Assembly: GCA_002007465.1 (NCBI GenBank)
Contig: LNAC01000032.1
Span: 10,777,313 to 10,841,312 of the forward strand
DNA length: 64,000 nt
DNA from: Ailurus styani
Lineage: Eukaryota > Chordata > Mammalia > Carnivora > Ailuridae
Reading direction: 5' to 3'
Shown here piece by piece: positions 46,100 to 57,410 of the stretch. Positions within the stretch are counted from its first letter, which is position 1. Each line of letters opens with the position of its first letter. The translations under genes and the position numbers were made by a program. The notes below the pieces were generated by a model. The model was not told the origin of the DNA. It made no database searches and saw only the letters and a list, made by a program, of their open reading frames with translations.

Positions 46100-47110
46100 A
46101 GACAACAGGCAAACGTTTTGTGTGTTATTGGTGAAATTATGAGAAGAGATGCTTGATATATATATTGCATATGAAGCACCATGTGTGCTTAAACCCTGTC
46201 CTCTTAAGGCCTTGTCTTGTAACTGCCACCTTAATTGAGTTTTCAGCAAGCCCTTCTATTGTTCTTTTAGATCAACTGCTTTTAAGTGATGAGGGTATGT
46301 TAGACCTAGTGAATTCTATGAGCACAAACCCAATGCTATATTTCTTTTACTGTGAAATAAGTTCCTTGATCAGGAGTAATGCCTAGAATACTGTAACAGG
46401 AAATAAGCCATTCTCCAAGTCCAAGGAGGGCAGTATTGGTGAATTATTGGCAGGGAAGACAGATGACGGATCCTTTCTTGTAAAGAGCTTTTTAAGGTTT
46501 CGAAATCAAGGTTATATTGTGTCCTTAAAAGAGAGTAAAGTGTTCTTTTTCCTCCTATTCTCTCAAAGAGTTTATTTATTTATTTTTTGCAAGATTGATT
46601 TATTCTTCCTTATATGTTTGTAAAGATTCACTGTGAAAGCCTTCTAGACCTGAGGTTTTACTTGTGGGAGGATTAAATTCCCTTATCTATTAAACATGTG
46701 TTTCTGGTGATTTGGCATCTGGGGTCTTGTTGACCTTAGAGGGACTGCCCCTTCCAGAATCAGCCAATTACTGGAAATAGCAAATGATTCTCCTGCAAGT
46801 ATTCCTTTCTTATGCGAATTAACTGAACCATAGCTCACCATCAGCCACCTATTCTATGGGGTTCTCACACTAGGGACCATTATTCTCCAGCTTTAATCAT
46901 CCCAAGGACAGGTAACCAGACAAGGAACAGCCCACTATGCTGTAGAGCCTGCTGAAATTAGCCTGTCCTGAACCTGAATACCCTGCCTCACTGTTCCTTC
47001 CTGTGGAAATCACAGTGAAGGCTCTCATCCATATTTTCCTCTTTCTACCTCCCCACCAATGTTGGTGCTTCTCTGTGTGACCCCCCATGACACTGGGATC
47101 TGTGAGTATA
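46100..47110 (-). mobile_element. ERVL-MaLR-like internal fragment, degenerate
   Basis: Blocks such as 'ccaatgctatatttctttt', 'aagttccttgatcaggag' and 'ttctccaagtccaaggag' fit MaLR/ERVL internal sequence in antisense from memory. No open frame or intact domain remains. The part from 46680 to 47100 may belong to the same element. Confidence 0.4.
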
Positions 47111-47254
47111 ACATATTTTAAACAAACTTTGTTTTCAATGGCAGTAATCTCTCAATCTGTTCACCTTGAAATGCCTAAATAATAATAAAACCAATTTTTA
47201 TACACTTTAATATGTATTGGACTATTTATATTTTGTATTCCTTCTTTTGTCTGC

Positions 47255-48250
47255 TTTTACTGATTCAACTTTTAGAGAAATATATCCATTTTTTCCAAAT
47301 TGTCAAATATATTTGTTTAATCATAATATTCCATCTTTTTTGTCTATAAGATTTATAGCGATGTCCCTTCCTTTCCCCCGATATTGATAATTTGTGTTTT
47401 CTCCACCCTTCCTTCCTCCTTCCCTCCCTTCCTTCCTTCCTTCCTTCCTTCCTTCCTTCCTTCCTTCCTTCCTTCCTTCCTTCCTTCCTTCCTTCCTTCT
47501 TTCCTTCCTTCCTTTTCTCTGTAATCAATCTTACTAGAAATTTATCAGTATTTATAATCTTTTTTAAAGAAAACTTTTGACTTTGTTGATTTTCTCTGTT
47601 CTCTATTTTCTATTTCATTTATTATAATTTTTCTTTGTGCTTTTCTTAGGTTTGATTTGTTTTTCTTTTTCTAGTGTCTTGAAATAGAAGCTTAATGATT
47701 TTCAGCTTTTTTTGATTATATGTATTTTTAAGGTAATAAAATTCCTTCATATACTGCTTAGCTGTATTCCTCACATTTTATGTTGTTTTTAATTTTCTTA
47801 AAATTAGCTTAAAGTATTAATTTACATTTTTTATTTGACCTATTTAGAAGAGTACTATTTAATTTTTATAAAGTTGGCTTTTTTTCTATTATTCTTTCAA
47901 GCTTGCTTCTAAGATGAAAAATGGAACATATTCAAGTATTTCAATGTATTAAAAATTTAAAGACTTTATTTATGGATTAGCATGTGATAAACTTTTTGTG
48001 TATGTATGTGGAAGGAATGACCCATCATCACTTTGTGTTTTCTGTAGAGTTTTCCTTAATGCAGTAAAATATTCTTAATAATACACACTATTTTAACTTC
48101 AGTCTATTTCAATATCAGGAGGTAGAATTTATCAGAAGTTGCAGATTTAGCTTTATTTGGAACATCCTGATTATCTCCAACAATCACTTTCAAGTGTCTT
48201 GAAATGTATTTTTATGAACCAATAAATAAATTTTTAGTGTCAGTAGGAAA
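47255..48250 (-). mobile_element. Old LINE-1 ORF2 fragment, minus strand, with TTCC expansion
   Basis: Antisense ORF2-like blocks: 'acttttgactttgttgat', 'tctctgttctctattttct', 'gcttagctgtattcctcac'. Very degenerate. It contains the polypyrimidine array at 47407-47515. Confidence 0.5.
47407..47515 (+). repeat. (CCTT)n microsatellite
   Basis: About 24 CCTT units with few interruptions, making long pure open frames on both strands that are artefacts (repeating serine-phenylalanine-leucine-proline or lysine-glutamate-glycine-arginine). Confidence 0.97.
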
Positions 48251-48356
48251 GTTACTTTTTGAAAGAGGGACATTAAATGAGAGGTTAGTAATTTTTTTCT
48301 CAATCTTCTGAGTCTTTTATGAATATCATTATTCAAGAATGCCTTTTTTAAAATCT

Positions 48357-48557
48357 TTTTTTTAAAGATTTTATTTATTTATTTGACACAGAGAGAGAGA
48401 TCAGATCACAAGTAGGCAGAGAGGCAAGCAGAGAGAGAGGAGGAAGCAGACTCCCTGCCGAGCAGAGAGCCCGATGTGGGCCTCGATCCCAGGACCCTGA
48501 GATCATGACCTGAGCTGAAGGCAGAGGCTTTAACCCACTGAGCCACCCAGGCGCCCA
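48357..48557 (-). mobile_element. CAN-SINE, full length, mustelid type, minus strand
   Basis: 'aaagattttatttatttatt', 'atcacaagtaggcagagagg', 'ccgagcagagagcccgat', 'ctgagccacccaggcgccca'. The duplication cctttttaaaatct (left copy with one extra T) is at 48342-48356 and from 48558. Confidence 0.95.
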
Positions 48558-49097
48558 CCTTTTTAAAATCTTAATTTTACTTTGGACTACTGTCACACAT
48601 TTAAGACCGTTGCTTTGAAGTTGATTTTAATTTGTCTTAACTTTACACAGATTATTTCTTAAAGATAGATATTCTGTTTTCATTGTTGTCCTTTCTGGTT
48701 TTGTATCATACTAGCTACATACTAGGTTCTCAGCATGTAGTTTGACACTTAAGGAAGAATATAAATCAGAAGATTCTCTTTTTTCTTATAAGTAGTACTT
48801 ACCTCAAAGGAAGAATAATGTAATTATGAAATACTTAATGAGCCTAAAAAGGAGATGAAATCCTTGTCAAACTGATATATAGTCTAAAAGAAACACTTGG
48901 TATTATCTACATAAAATTTGAAAAAAGAAGTTGAGAAAATGGATTTATCTTTTACGTTGTAACTTGCATGCAGTCTAGTTGTGGTGTTTTTGTGCCTACA
49001 TTTTCTGAAATCAAGGCTGTTTGAGGTAAATTTTATCCTCTGTATCAATATAGTTTGTTGGATATATCTTTACATGAATATGAATTACTTTTTACTT

Positions 49098-49229
49098 TAT
49101 TTTTTTAAAGTTTTATTATTTAAAAAAAGTTTTTTAAAAGTAGGCTTCATGCCTAACATGGGACTTGAACTCTCACAACCCTTAGACCAAGAGTCTCATG
49201 ACTTAACAATTGAGCCAGCCAGCTGCCCC
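49098..49229 (-). mobile_element. Old tRNA-derived CAN-SINE variant, minus strand
   Basis: The short form 'aagtaggcttcatgcctaac', 'atgggacttgaactctcac', 'aagagtctcatgacttaac', 'gagccagccagctgcccc' is an older carnivore SINE with a different body from the others. Degenerate flanks tgaattactttttactt and tgaatctactttttaaa look like its target duplication. Confidence 0.8.
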
Positions 49230-49297
49230 TGAATCTACTTTTTAAATATTAAATTTATTTTACTTATTTTCAAATGCTACCATGTAAACTTTTTTTC

Positions 49298-49429
49298 ATT
49301 ATGTTTTGCATTTTTCTTAGCTGGGTAAGATTGATGTGGGAAACAAAGGCAAAAGAAAAAGAAATTATGTTTTGCATTTTTCTTAGCTGGGTAAGATTGA
49401 TGTGGGAAACAAAGGCAAAAGAAAAAAAA
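49298..49429 (+). repeat. 66-bp tandem duplication
   Basis: Two adjacent copies (49298-49363 and 49364-49429) share 'attatgttttgcattttt', 'cttagctgggtaagattg' and 'atgtgggaaacaaaggc'. They differ only near the A-rich end. Near identity implies a recent event. Confidence 0.95.
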
Positions 49430-49900
49430 ATTAAATGTCCTTAAAACTTACAGCCCATTGACGAGCCCTTGAGATAGGCAGAGTGACCCTCTTGAAGAAA
49501 CTCAACTGTTTTGATGTTAATACTTTGCTAAGGGCAAAAGGCAATCTTAGCTCAACATTATCCCAACCTCCAGGATCCTTTAAGTTTCCTTTAACATATA
49601 AAAATTCCTTTGGGATCTTCCTTTATCTCTACCCTCCTCCCCTCCCCAAGACACAGGTTGACAATCATCCTCCAAGCATATGGCCCACTGATATACATCT
49701 GAAGGGTCTCGTGACTACAGTTTTATTAGACAGTAATAAATGACCTTTTCCTAACAATTCCTAGCAAGCCGGAAACCTTGCTTCCAAATTCCTTTGAGAC
49801 TGAAGCTATCCTTAACCCCCTTCCAACCTGAAAGTATATAATCAGTCACCCAAAGATATCAAGATTTTTTGATTATTCATTCTGAACTCCAACATTTCCA
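49430..49900 (+). mobile_element. Possible LTR-type fragment
   Basis: The segment has LTR-like layout: 'cttacagcccattgacgag', a C-rich middle ('ctctaccctcctcccctcc'), an AATAAA at 49735-49740 and a late 'agtatataatcag'. I associate the sequence with an old ERV LTR but cannot name it. An 86-codon frame at 49483-49743 crosses it and is not considered a gene. Confidence 0.35.
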
Positions 49901-51249
49901 CATGAAGATAAGTCAAGCTTACATAAAAATAGAAAAATATGAAAGTCATTGTTCAGTCAGTGTTCATTGTGTGTTCAGATTTTCTCAATTTATTCTATTT
50001 CCAAAATCCTTTCCTGACCAACACTTTATTTCTTGGTAACCTATCCCATTTATACTTTCTTTAAATTAGTTCAGTGTGTTAATTATTTTTCATAGTGGTG
50101 GTGAGCCACCATTACAGCAGTTCTAATTGGGCTTCAGAGAAGCATCAGTGTAGTTGTGTTTGCCCTAAACATAATTTCTAGGAATATATGTTAAGCATCA
50201 GTCTAACTTGAGATAAGGATTTGCTCTCAGCTAGAGATCACTGTGACAATAACTGTAGAGAGGGGTTTTCTTGCTTTTTGGTATCAAGTATTGTATATAT
50301 CCAGTTTAGATAAATCATTTCAAATAATTGATTATCTTTCATGTGTAGATCTAGATCTTATACTGTTAAAATTTTGGAGGTTTTATTTTTAGTACTTTTA
50401 GTACCTGTTCTAAAGCATAGTTGATTTGAGCTTCAATATTCTCAGGATTTGCAATGATAATTTTGTTATTTTTGATTAAGCACTGAGAATCAGGAAACAA
50501 ACTTAAAAATTATATTATTATAAATGTTAAAATTTGTGTTCAACTTGTTCATTTAAATTTGCCTATTAAATTTAAAATACTAATACTTTAATTTCAAATT
50601 TAGCATGAGATTGTATAGAAAGTTTGGGTTTATATATGCATTAGAAGTTTTAAAATCTGAAACCTGTTGATTCTTTGTGATATTTGTTATATTTAGAAAC
50701 ATGATGATGCCCCTATATCGAATTAGGGTTTTTATTATTTAATCCATCATGTGTAGGTATATGGTATAATATTAATGATGCTTGGAAATAGTAAACACTT
50801 GGAATTTTCTATTATCATCCACTGTAATCTTAACTGAGAGTTTAAAACTCTACTTCCATCATTATACCATCAAGTAGTAGAAGCTGTTCTATAATTCAAG
50901 GACACATTGGGTCACTTTTATCTATAGCTCGTCCTCTCCCTTGAGCACAGATAAATGTACAATTGCCTCTGTGACATTTCCGCTTGGATTTCTGATTGGT
51001 ATTTTTCATTTTAATGCAGCCAAATCCAATTAATTTTTATAACTTCTTCATTTGCTCTAATTCCAGACAAATAGCATGTTAAGTATTGTAAAACACAACT
51101 CAAGCGATAAAGTTAGGCAGGTAAAGTTTTTGAAGGAAGTAAACTTTCAGCTGGCTCTTAAAGTTAATTTAGTGGATTGAGAAAGATTAAAAAAAAAGAC
51201 ATAGAGCAGCTATTTATTCTCTTTCATTTCCTGTTTCTGTCATGACTAC
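49901..51249. other. Non-coding sequence, no element recognised
   Basis: AT-rich, without young repeats. No exon is recognised. Confidence 0.4.
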
Positions 51250-51262
51250 CTGGATTTTCTTT

Positions 51263-51492
51263 CTTCTTTTCTTTCTTCCTTTCTTTGACAGAGAGAAAGA
51301 GAGAATGTGCACCCGCAAGCTTGTGAGCAGGAGGCAGTGGGAGGGGCAATGGGAGAGGGAGAGAAAATTTTAAGCAGGCTCCAGGATCAGCATGAGCCTC
51401 ACTCTGGGCTCCATCTCAAGACCCTGAGATCATGACCTGAGCTGAAATCAAGACTTGGATGCTTAATCGACTGAGCTACTCAGGAGCCCTAT
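51263..51492 (-). mobile_element. CAN-SINE, old and diverged, minus strand
   Basis: A CT-rich degenerate tail leads to 'gacagagagaaagagagaa', 'taagcaggctccaggatca', 'gatcatgacctgagctgaa' and 'actgagctactcaggagcc'. The duplication ctggattttcttt is at 51250-51262 and 51493-51505. Confidence 0.92.
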
Positions 51493-51739
51493 CTGGATTT
51501 TCTTTGAAGCTCAAATTCCCTTTAGGATGGAGGTTATTTTTAACATTATTATAAAATATCTGTTGTGTTGTCAATATTCTTAGAAGGTACATACTAGTGT
51601 GAGTTTATTTTGCTAAAAGATTTTGCTTCAAGCTTCATCATAAAGGTATCCTTTTCCTCTTTAGAATTGTGTCATTGGATCATTATTATAACTAGATTTC
51701 ACCATTTGCTAGTAGATCCAGAATTATATGCCAATTGGT

Positions 51740-51930
51740 AAAGTCAGTGTTTCTCAGTCCTGGCTTAGAAAGCTTCTTAGATTCAGCTAGAGAACTTTAA
51801 AAAATGCCAGTGTCAAGTCCCCACCCCTAGATACTATGAATTAATTATTGTGGCATGGGGCCCAAGTATCTATATTTTTTGAAGCTTTCAGACAATGTTA
51901 AGACAAGTGCATGTTGAAAACTGAGTTAAA
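51740..51930 (+). mobile_element. MER5-like DNA transposon fragment
   Basis: 'cagtgtttctcagtcctgg', 'gctagagaactttaaaaaa', 'agtccccacccctagata' and 'gacaagtgcatgttgaaa' follow MER5A order loosely. The SINE at 51944 inserted at its right end. Confidence 0.5.
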
Positions 51931-51943
51931 ATATACTGTAATT

Positions 51944-52140
51944 GGAGTGCCTGGGTGGCTCAATCGGTTAAGCATCTGCCTTCGACTCAGGTCATGATCT
52001 CAGGGTCCTGGGATTGTGCCCCACATGGGACTCCCTGCTCAGCGGGAAGCCTGCTTCTTCTTCTCCCTCTGCCATTCCTCCTGCTTGTGCTCTCTCTGGC
52101 TTACTGTCTTTCTCAAATAAATAAAATCTTAAAAAAAAGA
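51944..52140 (+). mobile_element. CAN-SINE, full length, plus strand
   Basis: 'ggagtgcctgggtggctca', 'tcatgatctcagggtcctgg', 'tccctgctcagcgggaagc', 'aaataaataaaatcttaa'. The duplication atatactgtaatt/atatactataatt is at 51931-51943 and 52141-52153. Confidence 0.95.
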
Positions 52141-52224
52141 ATATACTATAATTTATACTAAAATTAACTCAATGTTAGCTTTCCCTTACTTTCTAATTAG
52201 TTTAATTTTAAGTCCTTATCCAGT

Positions 52225-52620
52225 TGTTCATTCATTCATTCATTCATTCATTCATTCAGCGTATGCTTATTGAGGGTTTAGCATGAGCAGTTCTAGATAT
52301 TAGGAACATAGAAGTGGACAAGACATACAAGAGCTTTACCTTCATGGAAATAACATTTTAGGGCAGAGGGGTAAAGGAGGTCATAAGTAAAAAAAATTAA
52401 ACATGACTTTTTTTCTGTTGGTGTTATGAGTCAGGTCGAAAATATATGGGGTTCTGTGAAAGAGAGGAATGACAGAAATATGGGACAGGTTGATACTCCC
52501 AGAAGTTTTCTCTGATAAAATGGCATTGAGTTAAGATCTAAATGAGAAGCCAATGGTGAGAAGAGGCTAAAGAAGATTGTTCTGGACAGAAGGAGCTTAT
52601 AGCACCAGAGTCCTAGGGAC
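52225..52620 (+). repeat. Ancient interspersed repeat with (ATTC)n head
   Basis: Seven ATTC units (about 52229-52258) precede 'gcttattgagggtttagc', 'ttctagatattaggaaca' and later 'attgttctggacagaagg'. It follows the same block order as the repeat at 6900-7620. Confidence 0.5.
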
Positions 52621-52699
52621 AAAAAAATACTTGACATCTTTGAGGAATAGAAAGAAAGTTAGATGGATGACTTCAGATGAGAAAAATCAGTTATTTGAA

Positions 52700-53780
52700 T
52701 TGATGTTCCCCCCAAAGGTAATTTGTCATTTCTCTCTGATTGATTTCCATACTTTTTCTTTAGTTTTCAGCAATTTGATTATGATACGTATGGGTATAGA
52801 TTTACTTAGGTTTATCTTGTCTGAGGTTCTTGAATCTGTGGGTTTATATCTTTTGTCAGATTTGGGAATTTTTAGCCATTACTGCTGCAAATATGTATAT
52901 GTATATTATATCCCTGCACTCTTCTCTCCTTTTGAGTCTCTGACACAAATGTTAAATGTTTTGGTATTTTCCCACAGATCCTTAAGTCTCTGTTAATTCT
53001 TTAAACTCTATTTAAAAATCTACTTTCTCTTTGTTGTTCTGACTTGGATAATTTCTATTGATCTATCTTTAAGTTGATTGATTCTTTCCTTTGTATCTCC
53101 ATTTGGCCACTTAGCTCATCCGGTGGGATCTTAAAAAATTTTCCATTCTTAAATTGTATTTTCCATTCTAAAATTGTCATTTGGTTTTTCTTTATATGTG
53201 CTAGATTAAAAACTAAGAGTTTTTAATTTTCTATTTGTTTCATGAATGTGACAATTGCTCATTGGTACTTTTGTATGATATCTGCTTTAAGATCCTTGTC
53301 AGATATTTCCGGCATCTGTTTCATTTTGGTAGTGTCATCTCTTGATTATTTTTTCTCATTTGAGTTGAGATTTTCCTTTTCCTTCACATGATGAGTAATG
53401 TTGGATTGTGTCCCCGACATTTTCAGTACTATGTTAAGAAATTCTGGTTCTTACTTAAATCAGTTTTAGCAGATAGTCAATTTATTTGGGTTTAGGGCAC
53501 ACATCCTGGACCATTTTTGTGAGCTGTAGTTTAGATGTCAACTTAGTATTTAAAATCTTTGCAGTGCTATTTTGTTCTATCTTGTTTGTATGCTACACAG
53601 TGTCCAGCTTGAGATTTGAACAGTATTTCACATGACATTTCAGTTCTTAGAGCTTTTACTTTGTTGATTTGGTTCTGGTTTCAGCCATGAGCCACTTAGG
53701 GGTATACCAAGGACTTCATGTACAGATTTAAATAATTCCTTTCTTCAGGTTCCTCTTTTCTATAATCTACTCCTCTCCTG
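52700..53780 (-). mobile_element. Old LINE-1 5' region/ORF1-upstream fragment, minus strand
   Basis: Antisense blocks 'gataatttctattgatcta', 'tttccattctaaaattgtc', 'atcttgattattttttctc' (in part) match a recurrent old-L1 5' region. Degenerate throughout. Confidence 0.45.
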
Positions 53781-54095
53781 CCACTCTCTAACTTGAAGGA
53801 GATAAGGTGCTCCTTTTTTTGCTGTCATATTTAGTATAGAGTGGAGTTGGGTGACAAGGTTCTGCTCTGTAGTTTCTGCATCATCAGATGGGGAGCAGGA
53901 GAGTGCACTTCATTAGTGCAGCACATAAATAGTTACTAAGACTCTGCTCCACAGTCACCACAGCACCTGGTGGAGGGGCAGGGTGCAGACTTTTAGGCAG
54001 TGTTTCTGTGGAGAAAGAGTGAGTGTAGTCAAAAGTCCTACAGAGATTTCTTCTACCTGGTTCTTTGGCTCAACAGAACAGGCTTTTTGTGAGGC

Positions 54096-54107
54096 TCTTT
54101 TCTTTTC

Positions 54108-54138
<31 letters not shown>

Positions 54139-54224
54139 CTTTTCTTTTCTTTTCTTTTCTTTTCTTTTCTTTCCTTTCCTTTCCTTTCCTTTCCTTTCCT
54201 TTTCTTTCTTTTCTTTTCTTTTTC
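54096..54224 (+). repeat. (CTTTT)n pentanucleotide array with CCTTT centre
   Basis: About 14 TTTTC units, then about six TTTCC units, then TTTTC again. It yields long open frames on both strands that are not genes. The internal switch to TTTCC shows a point change spread by unit duplication. Confidence 0.97.
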
Positions 54225-55539
54225 CCTATGTCAGTTGGCATTTCCAGGTTGTAGGCTACTTTTGTGTCTAACCCAGGATGGATAGGAGGGGGAAAAAAAA
54301 AGCAATTTAGGGAATTAACGAATTAACTGTCAGCTCTTCCCTTGAATCCTGAGGATCTTAGTCTACTTATTTTCTCTGCTCTTCAGGGACTTTTGATAGC
54401 TCTATTTGATCCAGGATTTTAGTTGTAATTTACAGGATTAGGGTGGGATGTGCTTATTCCATCTTGTCTGGAACTGAAAGTCTCCTGTTTAATTTTCAAG
54501 CTTTTAGTTAGTTGTTCTGTGTATTCCGTCTAGGGTTTTTAGATGGATTCAGTGGGAGAGGCAAGATGAATTATGTTTATTCCATTTTAACTGGAGCTAA
54601 TATTCCTGTATTTGATTTTTTTAGTGCTAAAATATAGGTATCTTTTTAAAAAATTATTTTCCAATTACTTGTTTTAGTATTTAGAAATATATACTACATA
54701 TTGACCTTATATTCACTGATCTTCAGAAATTCACTTATTTATTCTAATAGTTTATATATAGTATACTTAGATTATTTGCATACAAAGCCATATAATCTGT
54801 GGAAAATGACTGCAATCCCTATGCATTTTATAATGATGATGATGAGGAAGATGATTATCATGTTTCAGTGTACTGGCACTGGCACCAGCAGAATGTTTAG
54901 TAAAACTGATGAGAATGAACATCTTTATTTAGTTTCTGGGAGAACATTTCACTATTTCATTATATTGCATAATATGAACAGTAATTAAAAAATAATCTTT
55001 GTCATTAAAAGAAGTCCTCTTCTATTTTAATTTTGCTAAGAGTTTATACTGGGGATATGTATTAAACATTAACTTTTTACATATATTGGGGATAGTTAAG
55101 GTTTTTCTTCTTCATTCTCTTATTTAGTAAGTTACATTGATTACTTTTTTGAATATGTATTCATTTTTTGCATATATTGAATAACCCCATCTCTTCATGA
55201 TGTAATATCCTTTTTATATATTATAGCACTTTACTTGCTAATATTTTATTTAGGACTTATGCTTCTGTACCCATGAGATAGATTGTTCTTTAATTTTTCT
55301 TTCTAGTAATTTCATTGTCAGGCTTTAATATCATGGTTATGGTTACCTCACAAATTAAATTGATAACTGTTGACTCGCTTCTTTTTTTCTGGAGAAATTT
55401 GTATGGAATTGGTATTTTTCTTTAAATGCTTCTTAGAATTCACTGGTGAAACCATCTGAGACTAGAAGTTTTTGAGGTAGTTTTAATGACAGATTAAATT
55501 CCTGTAGTAGATTTAGGGACCATTTTCAACTTTTTCCTT

Positions 55540-55744
55540 TTTTTTTTTTAAGATTTTATTTATTTATTTGACACACAGAGAGAGAGATTACAAGTAGGCA
55601 GAGAGGCAGGCAGAGAGACAGGGAGAGGAGGAAGCAGGCTCCCTGCTGAGCAGAGAGCCCGATGCAGGCCTCGATCCCAGGACGCTGAGATCATGACCTG
55701 AGCCGAAAGCAGAGGCTTTAACCCACTGAGCCACCCAGGTGCCC
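55540..55744 (-). mobile_element. CAN-SINE, full length, mustelid type, minus strand
   Basis: 'aagattttatttatttattt', 'acaagtaggcagagaggcag', 'gcaggctccctgctgagc', 'ctgagccacccaggtgccc'. The duplication tcaactttttcct/tcaacttttttct is at about 55526-55539 and from 55745. Confidence 0.95.
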
Positions 55745-55909
55745 TCAACTTTTTTCTTGTGCCAGTTTTCTTTCTATTATATTTGTTGGTCAGTTTTGCT
55801 GGATTTTTAATCAGTATTATTGATCGTTTCAAATAAATTTTGTGGCTTTGTTGAGTTTCTATTTTCTATGTATTGCTCTTTCTGTCTTTGAAAAAAAAAA
55901 AAAACAAAA

Positions 55910-56531
55910 AACCCCCACAACCCTATGACCCAGCAATTGCACTACTGGGTATATACCCCAAAGATACAAATGTAGTGATCTGAAGGGGCATGTACACCCC
56001 AATATTTATAGCAACACTATCCACAATAGCCAAACTATGGAAAGAGCCTAGATGTCCATCAACAGATGAGTGGATAAAGAAGATGTGATACACACACACA
56101 CACACTCTCTCTCTCTCTCACACAATGGAATATTATGCAGTCATCAAAAATTGAAATCTTGTCATTTGCAATGACATGGATGGACCTAGAGGGTATTATG
56201 CTAAGTGAAATAAGTCAATCAGAGAAAGATAATTATCATATCTCTCTGATATGAGGAATTTGAAAAACAAGGCAAAGGATCATAGGGGAAGGGAAGGGAG
56301 GGAAAAATGAAACAAGACGAAACCAGAGAGGGAGACAAACCGTAAGAGATTCTTAATTTCAGGAAACAACCTGAGGGTTGCTAGAGGGGAGGGGGTTGGA
56401 GGAGTGGAGTGGCTGGGTGATGGACATTGGAGAGAGTATGTGCTATTGTGAGTGCTGTGAATTGTGTAAGACTAATGAATCATAGACCTGCACCCCTGAA
56501 ACAAATAATACATTATATGTTAATTAAAAAA
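55910..56531 (+). mobile_element. LINE-1 3' end, 5'-truncated, plus strand
   Basis: 'gacccagcaattgcactac', 'aatagccaaactatggaa', 'tggaatattatgcagtca', 'catggatggacctagagg', 'ctgtgaattgtgtaagac', 'cagacctgcacccctgaa'-type blocks and an A-rich end 'taattaaaaaaaac'. It contains a compound CA/CT tract at 56089-56124. An A-run at 55890-55904 precedes it, so a further rearrangement of its left edge is possible. Confidence 0.88.
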
Positions 56532-56750
56532 AACTTTCCACTTTATTTAGGTTTAATTTGCTGTTTTTCTAGATTTTTAATTGGATGCTTAAATATTTGA
56601 TTTTGGATATTCCTCTCCACAGATTTTCCTCTAAGCCCTATGTTAGCTGCATTCCACACATTTTGATACTTCATATTTTCATTTGCCATTTACTTTAAAA
56701 TATTTTATTACTTCCATTATAATTTGTTCTTTGATCTGTCAACTTGAAAA

Positions 56751-57058
56751 TAATGAGCCACAAAGAAAAGCAAAGGAATGTTTATTTAGGATTAAAGAAT
56801 TGGAATTTGGGGAGCACTGATTCAGTAAGAAACCCAAATAGTATTCCCGCTTGTAGGGTGAAAGCAAGCAGTTTTTATGAGAAAAAGGAAGGGCGCAATT
56901 ACATAATTTGAAAGTATGAAAAAAAGTTTCTCTATGGGTGTTAAGAAGCTCAGCTGCTCTGGATTATACAACGACTGACTACTGGTTCTATTGTCACGTA
57001 GTCCACAACTATTAGGAGTGTAATCAGGATGTTTTATAGACTATCATATGACATGTAT
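56751..57058. other. Unidentified 308-bp insertion in an old L1
   Basis: The 9-bp direct repeat acttgaaaa at 56742-56750 and 57059-57067 flanks the segment, and old L1 sequence resumes on the right. The inserted sequence starts 'taatgagccacaaagaaaag' and contains 'agcagtttttatgagaaaa'. It has no tRNA-like head or A-tail that I can see. It may be an LTR fragment or unlisted element. Confidence 0.5.
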
Positions 57059-57410
57059 ACTTGAAAAAAAAAAGTATATTCTGCAGTTTTTGGGTCCAGT
57101 GATCTAAATATGTCAGTCATCTCAACTTTGTAATTGTGCTATTCAGCTCTTCCATATTCTTAAGTTTTATCTGCTTATTCTATATCTGCTTGTTTAAAAC
57201 AAAGACAATTGTTTTAAAATCTTGAACTTGCAATGTGAATTTATTTAGTTTTCCTTTTAATATTACTTGTTTTTGCCAAATCAAAATAAAATGAAGTTTG
57301 ATTAAGATTATTTTTAACTCTTATCTATTTAAAATAATTCTCTCCTTTTCTGTTATTTCCCATTAGGCAAAAAAATGTGTAAAAATGTAATTCAATTATA
57401 AAAATGTCAG

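Larger units (their letters stand above)
54990..57410 (-). mobile_element. Old LINE-1 ORF2 region, minus strand, interrupted by three insertions
   Basis: Antisense ORF2 blocks occur at 55010-55530 ('ctttctagtaatttcatt', 'ctggagaaatttgtatgg'), 56535-56740 ('ttaggtttaatttgctgt', 'gctgcattccacacattt') and 57068-57400 ('agtatattctgcagttttt'). A CAN-SINE, a younger L1 and an unidentified 308-bp segment separate them. Confidence 0.65.

Noticed and set aside
47407..47515. CRISPR-like array
   Set aside because: The repetition is a simple tetranucleotide without spacers, and the window is plainly mammalian.
49483..49743. 86-codon + frame with a PPGSF motif resembling a PG-rich repeat
   Set aside because: The sequence looks like an LTR fragment with an AATAAA inside, lacks an acceptor at the frame start and the following FG-R signature does not fit. 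Most likely chance.
54053..54285. Lysine/glutamate-rich or phenylalanine-rich open frames
   Set aside because: Direct translations of the CTTTT pentanucleotide array on both strands; the same holds for frames at 47265-47580 in the CCTT array.
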